This document shows, piece by piece, positions 12,614 through 18,917 of a DNA stretch of 33,012 nucleotides; the first letter of the stretch is position 1, and the number at the start of each line of letters is the position of its first letter. The DNA is from a virus, in the IMG/VR virus record IMGVR_UViG_3300025395_000005, positions 1 to 33,012 of that record. One strand, written 5' to 3'. Position numbers and translations under genes: made by a program. Below the pieces are notes generated by a model, which saw nothing but the letters and a program-made list of their open reading frames with translations, ran no database searches and was not told the DNA's origin.

Positions 12614-13798
12614 TTACCCAAGCTGCTGTTGGGTTTCCCGAGCAAGGTCCGACAGCTCGGCATAAATGGCGGTTGTTGATTTATCAGCATGACCAGCTAC
12701 AGCCTGAGCTGCCTCTTGCCCGTCCTTCCCAAGCTGGTGGACAGCCAGCTTAATCTCAGTCAATCGTAAGTGTCGGATCTGGCGGGGAGACCATGGCTCG
12801 ATCGGATTGGAAGGGGTCCGCCTGTTGGCTTCTTTTATGGATCTGACCACAGCATGAAGGTAGCTGGACCTGTTGTAGCAGCCTCTCCCCACTCCCTTTC
12901 GGATCAAAGGGAATACCCAGTCAGATTCCTTTTTCCCTTCGAGCAACGGAGCCAAGATAGCCTGAGCCCGAGGTCCGATCCAGTAATGGGATTCAATCGG
13001 TTTATCAATGTGTTGAGTCTTGTATTCCTGCGGAGAATATTTCCAGACCGGCCCGGATCGATCTAGATCATTGATTCTCATGCAACAGATCTCATCCATC
13101 CGGCAGCCCAGCAGGGAATGGACCAGGATCAGCTCCCGGAGGCAGCCTGCCGGCAGCCAGGGCAAAGTCCTCTCGATCTGCTCCCGGCTGACTGGTGGAA
13201 TTTTTTTCCCTTCAGGAGCTGACGTCCTGGTCCTTGCCAGGCCTCGGACCTCTCGTTGGGATTGCAGAGCTGCGAGAGGGATTCCCAGATGGGTATGGCC
13301 CCAGCTCCAGATCCTCCTGACTCTGTTTACCTGTTCATTCACGTTTCCCCTGGTCCACCTTTTCAGTTGCTTCCCTGATCGATAGGTCTGTTGAAGGAAC
13401 AGCTCCCGGATCCCTCGGAGCTCGGCAGCTCCGATCAATCCTGCCAGCCGATCAGAATAGGGAGAGTCGATCAGGATCGAGATAATCTTTCTAAAACAGT
13501 ATACCTCGCTGGTAGGTATTCCTTTTTTGACATAGTAAGTTTCCGCGTGTCGAAGGAAGGCCGCCAGTAGCTCCGCTACTGTCACCTGCCCTGGCTGTTC
13601 TGGGCTGACCGTTCGATCATTCCCCAACCACTCGGCTATCTTCTGCTTATATTTATCGATGGTCTCCGGATCTTCCCGGTCCCCCAGGTAGTGATCGACC
13701 CCATTGATTCTTACCCTGCCACGGAACCTCCCATCTGGGCCCTTGTGCCAGGTAAGTTTCGGAACCCAGCCAGATCCCGGCTTCCTTCGGGGGCTCAT
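12614..13798 (-). CDS. int: Tyrosine site-specific recombinase (phage integrase)
   Basis: It has 394 residues. The N-terminus 'GRFRGRVRINGVDHYLGDRE' is an arm-binding-type domain, followed by a SAM-like core-binding domain (about 80-190) and the catalytic domain. Catalytic residues are visible: 'LLGCRMDEICCMR' (Arg I), a 'YKTQH' box with the conserved Lys, 'RQIRHLRLTEI' (box II HxxR-type), 'GHADKST' and the final Tyr in 'TAIYAELS'. It catalyses recombination between attP and the host attB. ATG 13798 has GGAG nine bases upstream. An attP core from a tRNA-Pro gene lies just upstream, which is typical. The overall sequence style, including 'VWKYSPQEYKTQH', looks planctomycete (from memory). Confidence 0.95.
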   Translation of the reverse strand: MSPRRKPGSGWVPKLTWHKGPDGRFRGRVRINGVDHYLGDREDPETIDKYKQKIAEWLGNDRTVSPEQPGQVTVAELLAAFLRHAETYYVKKGIPTSEVYCFRKIISILIDSPYSDRLAGLIGAAELRGIRELFLQQTYRSGKQLKRWTRGNVNEQVNRVRRIWSWGHTHLGIPLAALQSQREVRGLARTRTSAPEGKKIPPVSREQIERTLPWLPAGCLRELILVHSLLGCRMDEICCMRINDLDRSGPVWKYSPQEYKTQHIDKPIESHYWIGPRAQAILAPLLEGKKESDWVFPLIRKGVGRGCYNRSSYLHAVVRSIKEANRRTPSNPIEPWSPRQIRHLRLTEIKLAVHQLGKDGQEAAQAVAGHADKSTTAIYAELSDLARETQQQLG

Positions 13799-13843
13799 GT
13801 GAATTCTCCAAACAAATACTTTGAATACTGTAGGTTAGTGAGG

Positions 13844-13865
13844 ATCATATTGCGCACTTGCGCAA
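13844..13865 (-). promoter_or_regulatory. Integrase promoter -10 with adjoining palindromic operator candidate
   Basis: Minus strand: TATGAT (13849-13844) about 45 bases before the integrase start. Directly upstream is the perfect inverted repeat TTGCGCA-CT-TGCGCAA (13850-13865), in the place of the promoter spacer. No good -35 is visible, so this promoter may need an activator or may be weak. Confidence 0.45.
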
Positions 13866-13919
13866 AATGGTCTTTTGTTTCCCAAAAGGGTAACTTACCC
13901 TTTTATAGGGGTCCCGGAC

Positions 13920-13953
13920 AAAAAAAAGAAACCAGAGAGGATATCTCTGGTTT
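13920..13953 (-). terminator. Bidirectional terminator upstream of integrase
   Basis: The arms AAACCAGAGA (13929-13938) and TCTCTGGTTT (13944-13953) form a 10-bp stem with a 5-base loop. On the minus strand it is followed by C and eight U. It would stop late or attP-crossing transcripts before integrase. Confidence 0.75.
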
Positions 13954-13971
13954 TGCAGTGGTTTCAGCTGA

Positions 13972-14015
13972 TCGGAGCGAGAGGATTTGAACCTACGAAC
14001 TCTTGGTCCCGAACC
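13972..14015 (-). other. attP core: 3' part of a tRNA-Pro(CGG) gene
   Basis: Read on the minus strand, the 44 bases begin with the anticodon loop TTCGGGA (anticodon CGG, position 37 G), then the 3' anticodon stem CCAAG, a 5-base variable loop, the T arm with GGTTCAAATCC and the acceptor strand ending CGCTCCGA. The 5' side of the anticodon stem is not preserved beyond GG, so the tRNA identity starts there, and no complete tRNA is present. One T-stem pair (50-64) is T-C, a mismatch. Integration here would rebuild the 3' end of the host tRNA gene. Confidence 0.8.
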
Positions 14016-14224
14016 GTATCTGCAAATTCGTCAGGCAGTCTATAACCCTATATATATCAATACCTTACGTTATTTGATTATAAACGACATGTTAAAGTAT
14101 TTTAAACCTAAGTCCAATGAAATCGAAGTAAATCGACCTTAAAAGGGTAAAAGGGTAATTTTAAAAAAAGATTTTCTTAAAAGACTATTGACGTTGGCAA
14201 CCGTCAGAGATTCCTTGACAGTTG

Positions 14225-14266
14225 AAAAAATGAACTTGTAAGAAATCCTTACAAGTTCATTTTTTT
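14225..14266 (-). terminator. Strong bidirectional terminator at the end of the late operon
   Basis: AAAAAATGAACTTGTAAG (14225-14242) and its exact complement form an 18-bp stem around AAATC, with U runs on both strands. It begins at the stop codon of the last late gene (14268), so it ends the very long leftward late transcript. Confidence 0.88.
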
Positions 14267-14267
14267 G

Positions 14268-14570
14268 TTATCGACTACATTTCCCGTTGGACCAGATCGA
14301 CTGAGCCTGGATCACTGGACCCGTAACAATCACAAGAGCTGTGGCTGGCCAGGGTGCCGGCAGCACCTGGACAGGCTGGATAGGCTGCTGAACAGGATAG
14401 GAAGCTGGCTGATAAATCCCGCTGGCAGGGATCGAGCAGGAGCCATCGGAGCAGGCTGGAGCAGCACAGCTCCCACCAGGACAACTCGAAGCCCGAGCAG
14501 ACCGCCAGCCAGCGTCAACCTGGCTGGACAACAGGAACAGGGACAGGATCGACAAAATTCTGATTAGCAT
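14268..14570 (-). CDS. Secreted Cys-rich small protein, 100 aa
   Basis: ATG 14570 has AAAGGA upstream. Residues 1-20 (MLIRILSILSLFLLSSQVDA) form a clear Sec signal peptide with probable cleavage after VDA. The mature part holds CPGGSC, CSDGSC and further cysteines, then a Pro/Gln-rich stretch (QQPIQPVQVLPAPW), a second hydrophobic segment 'ALVIVTGPVI' and NGKCSR. Cys motifs of the CPGGxC type recur in planctomycete exported proteins (recollection). As the last late gene, after the peptidase, it could be a lysis or envelope factor or a moron. Not a typical lipoprotein: no lipobox is seen. Confidence 0.65.
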   Translation of the reverse strand: MLIRILSILSLFLLSSQVDAGWRSARASSCPGGSCAAPACSDGSCSIPASGIYQPASYPVQQPIQPVQVLPAPWPATALVIVTGPVIQAQSIWSNGKCSR

Positions 14571-14907
14571 TTGAATCCTTTCTTTTTGTTTTTTCTCGGA
14601 CCATTTCCGAAACCTGATGATTGACGATCCCGAGAGCCCATTCCACCAGGATAGGCCAACGGACCTTGGAAGGGATTGAAGCAATCGAGAGTTCTTCGAT
14701 TGCAGCCTCGAGGCTTTCCGCTACGATCGTTTTGAGTGGAGCTGGATCCTCGGGAGCTCCACCAGCTCGGGGAGTTGGCACAGCTCCTGGAATCGCCACC
14801 GAGACTCCATGCCGAGAAATTTCCAAGGCTCCGTCGAGACAATTATAGTCCCAGGTTCTCTGCCCCCGGACATATTCCAGGAGCACCTGCAAGTACATTC
14901 TTTCCAT
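14515..14907 (-). CDS. Hypothetical protein, 130 aa
   Basis: I do not recognise it. The sequence has an N-terminal helix (MERMYLQVLLEYVRGQR), a Pro/Gly/Ala-rich middle (AIPGAVPTPRAGGAPEDPAP), a helical part 'SLEAAIEELSIASIPSKVRW' and a basic region before a Pro/Val tail (DPVPVPVVQPG). The start overlaps the previous stop as TGATG, and the 3' end overlaps the secreted-protein gene by 56 bases. It lies in the late cassette beside the peptidase and membrane proteins. Confidence 0.55.
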   Translation of the reverse strand: MERMYLQVLLEYVRGQRTWDYNCLDGALEISRHGVSVAIPGAVPTPRAGGAPEDPAPLKTIVAESLEAAIEELSIASIPSKVRWPILVEWALGIVNHQVSEMVREKTKRKDSNANQNFVDPVPVPVVQPG

Positions 14908-15257
14908 CAGTTCTCCTCGGGGAAAAAGCTGACAGTGATTGCTCCAGTCCTGACAGGAGCAGCAACAGCAGTAAGTACCGCCGCGAGGATCTCCGGGAGG
15001 AGCTGATCAAGGATCATGTTAGCAGTCTGTAGGGTGAACACCGCGAAAGGACTGCCAGCCAGGAGGGTCTCGAGTTCCTGGAAAAGGGAGTCGATAATCT
15101 TCTGGGGAGCCAGACCAGCCGGAATCCATTTTTTGATCAAACTGGGAAGAATTCCATTCGACAGGCTTTTCAGCTCGGCGACAACCTGGGCTCCCAGATA
15201 GGGAGACAGTTTCTGAAAACAGGCATTAATTAAACTGATAATCTGATTTGCGTCCAT
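14907..15257 (-). CDS. Hypothetical late protein with hydrophobic helices, 116 aa
   Basis: ATG 15257 follows a purine-rich AAAGGAAAAG; the frame extends to 15371 but that would run far into the peptidase gene. It reads MDANQIISLINACFQKLSPYLG, then a helical middle, and a hydrophobic C-terminal part 'MILDQLLPEILAAVLTAVAAPV' that could be an amphipathic or membrane helix. I do not recognise a family. The position right after the papain-like peptidase suggests a lysis-related or peptidase-associated function, but nothing in the sequence proves it. Confidence 0.55.
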   Translation of the reverse strand: MDANQIISLINACFQKLSPYLGAQVVAELKSLSNGILPSLIKKWIPAGLAPQKIIDSLFQELETLLAGSPFAVFTLQTANMILDQLLPEILAAVLTAVAAPVRTGAITVSFFPEEN

Positions 15258-15270
15258 TTTTCTTTTCCTT

Positions 15271-16110
15271 TTAAACAAGACTTGGAACCACCACACCAGG
15301 AGCAACAGCGGAATCAGGGATCGCCCTCGATCCCAACAAAATTGACATGCCTTTATAGCCGTAGTCATCACCCCAGCTATTCAGGAATCTGACTCCCCAC
15401 TGACCATCTTTTTCAACTGGATCGAGGAACAGAACACTGTGCCCCCACCAGGAAAGATCAGCAACGACAGGAATCCGACAGAATAACAGAGTCATGACTT
15501 GATCAAATGTCAGTTTCTGTTTATACTGTGGGATATCGAGATCCCACCAGCCAAAAGTAGTTTTATGTTTGGCCGCATTCTCCCAGGTTAAGGGATTATC
15601 GTTGGCCCGATTCATTGACTGCATGGGCCAAAACTGGCTCGAAGGTACTCCTCTGGTAGAGATGAATTCCAGCGATTCAGCTCCCCAGCCTCCCTCATCG
15701 CGGAAATTCTTTTCCATGCAAGCAACAGCGTAGGCACTCAATGGAACATAAGGTTCACCATTGACTGCCCTGACCATCATGACAGCAGCCGTAGAACTGT
15801 GGGCCCAGCAATAGCCTTTCCCGTTTTGGTCGAGGCTGGGAATTATCTGGCCATTGTTGCCACACATCCTGATATCGGACAGCCTGGAGCGATTGGCTTC
15901 CATGGCTCGGATGCGATCTTTCCATTCTGATCTTGGAATCAGTTTCAGTTCGGGAAGAGCTTTCATCGAGGAAGAATATCCAACCGGATGAGTCGAGAAA
16001 TCCCGAGGCTTGCACCCTTTCGATTTAAGCTCGCCATCGATCACAGTATCTATATGTTCTGCAAAATTATCATCAGTGATGAAAATTTCGCCAGGGTAAA
16101 AATTATTCAT
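15271..16110 (-). CDS. Papain-like (C1A) cysteine peptidase, lysin candidate
   Basis: It has 279 residues from ATG 16110 (GGAGG just upstream). The papain catalytic set is complete: oxyanion Gln95 and nucleophile Cys101 in 'DQNGKGYCWAHSS', His224 in 'WWGHSVLFLD', and Asn244 in 'FLNSWGDDYGYKG', with the expected spacing of about 120 and 20 residues. There is no signal peptide; residues 1-90 may act as a short propeptide-like part. C1A enzymes cut peptide bonds in proteins, not peptidoglycan glycan strands. It stands directly after two tiny membrane proteins in the late cassette, where an endolysin is expected, and no muralytic enzyme is recognisable in the genome. A role in lysis or in processing envelope or virion proteins is inferred. 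Confidence 0.85.
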   Translation of the reverse strand: MNNFYPGEIFITDDNFAEHIDTVIDGELKSKGCKPRDFSTHPVGYSSSMKALPELKLIPRSEWKDRIRAMEANRSRLSDIRMCGNNGQIIPSLDQNGKGYCWAHSSTAAVMMVRAVNGEPYVPLSAYAVACMEKNFRDEGGWGAESLEFISTRGVPSSQFWPMQSMNRANDNPLTWENAAKHKTTFGWWDLDIPQYKQKLTFDQVMTLLFCRIPVVADLSWWGHSVLFLDPVEKDGQWGVRFLNSWGDDYGYKGMSILLGSRAIPDSAVAPGVVVPSLV

Positions 16111-16213
16111 TCCACCTCCCATTTATTATTTCTGCGAAAACAGCAATTAACCAAAAACAAATTAAGGAAAAGGCTGTTACATACCAGTCTGGTGTATGCA
16201 GTGTTTCAATCAT
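16103..16213 (-). CDS. Small membrane protein, 36 aa
   Basis: ATG 16213 lies within the end of the 30-aa gene, and its stop overlaps the peptidase start region. It reads MIETLHTPDWYVTAFSLICF and continues WLIAVFAEIINGRWNE: a single hydrophobic helix of about 19 residues with short polar ends. Tight overlap with both neighbours indicates co-translation. A holin or antiholin-like role is suggested only by position and topology. Confidence 0.55.
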   Translation of the reverse strand: MIETLHTPDWYVTAFSLICFWLIAVFAEIINGRWNE

Positions 16214-16298
16214 CTTTAGCCGGAAAAAAGTAGTCCAAAACAAAAGCAGCAGCAACCGCCAGGATAATCATCAAAACAAGGCAGCAATCGTCTGGCAT
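16206..16298 (-). CDS. Small membrane protein, 30 aa
   Basis: ATG 16298 lies one base past the previous stop. The peptide MPDDCCLVLMIILAVAAAFV then LDYFFPAKDD is a single transmembrane helix with an acidic N-terminus and an acidic, Lys-containing end. It is followed by the overlapping 36-aa membrane gene. A pair of tiny membrane genes directly before an enzyme gene is a common lysis-cassette layout; the function is inferred. Confidence 0.55.
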   Translation of the reverse strand: MPDDCCLVLMIILAVAAAFVLDYFFPAKDD

Positions 16299-16299
16299 A

Positions 16300-16995
16300 T
16301 CATGCCCCGTATTTCTGGAGCAGTTTCAAGGCTTCCTCTGCTGTCGCTGGTAAAGGCCCGGAAAAGCCCGTTTTTCCGTCGCTGATAATGATCCAGGGCA
16401 ATTGAGATCTAGGCAATTTCAGGGCATCCTGGAAGGCCTTGGAATCATTGCTGGCATCGATCCCAGCGTCCCATATTCTCCAATCTGGAAGGCCAGAGGG
16501 TCCCTTAGCCGCCTTGGTATTCAGGTAAGTCCTGATATCAGCAGAGAACAGGATATCCTGCTGAGCTGTGGGAAGCTGTGACAGATTTTTAGTGTCGTAA
16601 AGGATCAGAGCTCTGAAGCCCTCCCCTGCTATGGGAGCAGGAGTTGGAGCAGGTCCGGGAGGGACAGGGCCCGGAGGAGTCGGCCCACAACCAACTACCA
16701 GAGTCGTGATCGCTGGATCTGTTGGGATATTGTTTTTGCTGGAATAGCACATGATCCGATAGGATCCAGGCTGCTTACAGATTGCAATAGCTGTCCTGGT
16801 GTCTCTCAAGTGCTGATCTGGAATCAGCTTGATTCCCTGATCGAGAGGGAACCATTTTACAGCAGCATTAATTGACTTAGCCTGAATAACGATTGGTTCT
16901 CCCGGGTCTCCCGAAATCTGCTTGGGGAGATCAATATCAAGAACTGGCGATCCCGCTCCCAGTGCAGCCAATATCAGTTTAAACAGATTTTCCAT
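16300..16995 (-). CDS. Two-domain protein with Pro-rich hinge and possible thioredoxin-like C-terminus, 231 aa
   Basis: The N-terminal part (about 25-100: 'GEPIVIQAKSINAAVKWFPL', 'PGSYRIMCYSSK') looks like an immunoglobulin-type beta sandwich. A proline hinge follows (PTPPGPVPPGPAPTPAP). The C-terminal part ('RALILYDTKNLSQL', 'DWRIWDAGID', 'LPWIIISDGKTGFSGPLP', 'EEALKLLQKYG') has the beta-alpha-beta pattern and cis-Pro-like 'LPWIIISD' of thioredoxin-like folds, but no CxxC redox motif. The start overlaps the holin-like gene stop as TAATG. Role unknown; it may be an envelope-interacting late protein. Confidence 0.55.
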   Translation of the reverse strand: MENLFKLILAALGAGSPVLDIDLPKQISGDPGEPIVIQAKSINAAVKWFPLDQGIKLIPDQHLRDTRTAIAICKQPGSYRIMCYSSKNNIPTDPAITTLVVGCGPTPPGPVPPGPAPTPAPIAGEGFRALILYDTKNLSQLPTAQQDILFSADIRTYLNTKAAKGPSGLPDWRIWDAGIDASNDSKAFQDALKLPRSQLPWIIISDGKTGFSGPLPATAEEALKLLQKYGA

Positions 16996-17318
16996 TATGT
17001 CTCCTGCTGAGTTCTTTTTAAGTTCTTTGAAGATTTTCCCGAACTGACAAGCCCGAGCTCCTGGAGCTGATTTGCCGCGAAACCTTTTCCGCAGCCTAAT
17101 TTATTCAATCGTTCCAGCTCGGAAGACAGGTGGATCTGGTATTCCGTGATTTGATTGATCGCCGATTCCAGTTTCGAAAGAAAAAGGAAATGCCTTTCCT
17201 GAAGAGGAAGGATAACCTTTGTTCCAAACCAGACCCCACCTGACCAGAGACCCCAGCCGATAGCGACCAGTAAGGCAACAGGTATTCCCAGATCTTTCAC
17301 CACTTGTAGCCATTCCAT
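16995..17318 (-). CDS. Holin-like membrane protein, 107 aa
   Basis: The N-terminus 'MEWLQVVKDLGIPVALLVAI', then GWGLWSGGVWFGTKVILPL, holds one long or two short membrane helices. It is followed by a coiled-coil region 'FLFLSKLESAINQITEY' and 'LSSELERLNK' and a basic end. One N-terminal membrane segment plus a charged coiled tail resembles BhlA/UviB-type holin proteins and is common in late phage cassettes. It precedes the two-domain protein, tiny membrane proteins and peptidase in one operon, supporting a lysis-timing role. An alternative is a membrane-anchored spanin-like partner. Confidence 0.6.
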   Translation of the reverse strand: MEWLQVVKDLGIPVALLVAIGWGLWSGGVWFGTKVILPLQERHFLFLSKLESAINQITEYQIHLSSELERLNKLGCGKGFAANQLQELGLVSSGKSSKNLKRTQQET

Positions 17319-17358
17319 AGATCGCCTCCAGTTTCCCTTTGATTTTACTTTCGCAGGG

Positions 17359-18909
17359 TCACGATATTTTCAGAAACGTTACTTCTTTGTGGAGGTACTC
17401 TGAAACAGGGATCAGCTCGAAAAGGTTTAAAGGGTATCGTTCGAGGGACAGAGCTCGATATCCTCCCAGGTGACAATCGGCCAGATCGGAACGTTGGTCA
17501 CGATCGTAAACCAGCAAGAGATATTTCCATTTTCCGCACGACCGCGCCCAATCCAGCCAGTCCAGAACAAGATTGCTTGGCCAATGATGAAGAACATCTT
17601 TCAGGATTGCCAGGTCTCCTGCCGGCAGGAGGTTTCTATCCAGATTCAGATCGGCAGCAAAATAGATCCTGTGAGTATCTGTAGCCTCTATTCCCAATTT
17701 TTTGACAATGCTGGTACAGCAATCCACCCCAACATAATCTTCGATCTCGATCTCTTTTCCTACCGATCCATCCCCACAGCCGAGATCAACGATTCTTTTT
17801 ATTTCAGGTTTCCAATGAAGCAGGAAATTGACCAGGCTGACAAAAGGTCTGGCCTCTGCCGGCAGGCTTCCAGCTCCCGATCCCTTCCCCCAAAGCTGTT
17901 TTTGGTAAATCAGCTCAAAAGTTTCTTCTGGCGACTTTTCTTCATTACTCAACACTTGCGATAAATGCCAAAAAACTTCTTCTTCCTTTGGCAAACAATA
18001 TTGGGGATTGGTGTACATTTGCTGCCGATCGGGGATATCCTCGATCCTAAACAGTTTCCCCTGGCATCGATGGACAATCCTGGGAACCTGATCGCTGGTT
18101 GAAAGGACAAAAGCCGTTGCTGTCCAGGCAGCTGGCCCAAGGCAATGCCAGCTGATCTCTCCTGCCAGAACTGAGAGAATAACTCTCCAGCAGTCCTGAT
18201 CACCGAACATGTGAACAAAATAAAAATCGGAATGCTGACACATCCAGTGAGCCAGGAGGATCAGTTTCCAGGCCTTGGAACGATCGATCACCAGCTGGCC
18301 ACCCTGAACAGCAGGAACCCCGTTTTCACCCTCTTCCCAAACTTTTGACCATTGCAGGGTATTGTAGTTTCCCGGAAGATCACTCCAGAAACAGAAATCA
18401 CCTTTTTGAAGTTCCTGAAACAATGGCTCGACCTTATCGACCACATAAGCATCGGCATCAAGAAAAATGACTCGCCGATATCCGCAGTAAGCCAAGGCGT
18501 AGAGCTTGGCCTCCCAGCCCCTGATGATCCGGGCTCCCGTCCTTTTTCCATGGGCTTCGATATTGATCAGCTCGATCGGTCCGAGGCTTGCCACCTGTTC
18601 CGGCAGAACCTTTTCACAAGATTCTCGATACCAGACCTGGACAGGGAGCTGGCAACCCTGCTGCCTCAGCATCCTGATTCCTACCACAATTCCAGGCCAG
18701 TAGACTCCGCCGCCTACATAGACGATTCCATCCCCTACTGATACAGGAGGCTCGAAGGATTCCCCTCGAAGGTAATTCAGGGCTTGATAATGAAGGTTTC
18801 TGGTATCGGCATGGTGAGCCCAATCGCCTGGCCGATTCGGATCCTCGGGAGCTGGAATAGGATCCTGGAGCAATGGTTTCAGAGGTTGAACGAATTTTAA
18901 TCGAGACAT
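17359..18909 (-). CDS. Glycosyltransferase - methyltransferase fusion, 516 aa
   Basis: ATG 18909 has AAAGGTG upstream; the frame extends to 18981 inside the previous gene. The N-terminal domain has 'IVYVGGGVYWPGIVVGI', 'RGWEAKLYALAY' and 'RRVIFLDADAYVV' (DxD at 151-153), then 'GGQLVIDRSKAW' and 'MFGDQDCW': the GT-A layout of MNN1/GT71- and GT8-like transferases using a nucleotide sugar and divalent metal. The C-terminal domain (about 370-500) has the SAM-binding 'RIVDLGCGDGSVG' (motif I at 374-384), 'YVGVDCC' and 'DLAILKDVLHHW', a class I methyltransferase. One chain could add a sugar and methylate it. Substrate is unknown; the gene just upstream encodes a Ser-Gly repeat tail protein, and virion or host-surface glycans are possible targets. 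Confidence 0.85.
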   Translation of the reverse strand: MSRLKFVQPLKPLLQDPIPAPEDPNRPGDWAHHADTRNLHYQALNYLRGESFEPPVSVGDGIVYVGGGVYWPGIVVGIRMLRQQGCQLPVQVWYRESCEKVLPEQVASLGPIELINIEAHGKRTGARIIRGWEAKLYALAYCGYRRVIFLDADAYVVDKVEPLFQELQKGDFCFWSDLPGNYNTLQWSKVWEEGENGVPAVQGGQLVIDRSKAWKLILLAHWMCQHSDFYFVHMFGDQDCWRVILSVLAGEISWHCLGPAAWTATAFVLSTSDQVPRIVHRCQGKLFRIEDIPDRQQMYTNPQYCLPKEEEVFWHLSQVLSNEEKSPEETFELIYQKQLWGKGSGAGSLPAEARPFVSLVNFLLHWKPEIKRIVDLGCGDGSVGKEIEIEDYVGVDCCTSIVKKLGIEATDTHRIYFAADLNLDRNLLPAGDLAILKDVLHHWPSNLVLDWLDWARSCGKWKYLLLVYDRDQRSDLADCHLGGYRALSLERYPLNLFELIPVSEYLHKEVTFLKIS

Positions 18910-18917
18910 ATTCACCT

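Larger units (their letters stand above)
13884..14158. other. attP: attP region with arm-type repeats AAAAGGGTAA
   Basis: The decamer AAAAGGGTAA occurs at 13884-13893, inverted at 13895-13904 (the two form a perfect 10-1-10 palindrome), and twice as overlapping direct copies at 14141-14150 and 14149-14158. They flank the tRNA-derived core on both sides. Short repeats on both arms of a core are the expected high-affinity sites for the N-terminal domain of a lambda-type integrase. The P arm to the right (14016-14224) is AT-rich and has no gene. Confidence 0.7.

Noticed and set aside
12526-12690. N-terminal extension of the 138-aa gene into integrase
   Set aside because: It would overlap the integrase 3' end by 77 bases, and the downstream ATG 12525 has a far better ribosome site.
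13972-14015. Complete tRNA gene at the tRNA-Pro-like sequence
   Set aside because: There is no acceptor 5' strand, D arm or full anticodon stem upstream; only the 3' part is present, as expected of an attP core.
14180-14224. Possible plus-strand promoter TTGACG / TTGACA
   Set aside because: No -10 element at a suitable spacing follows, and the next sequence is the strong terminator with no plus gene behind it.
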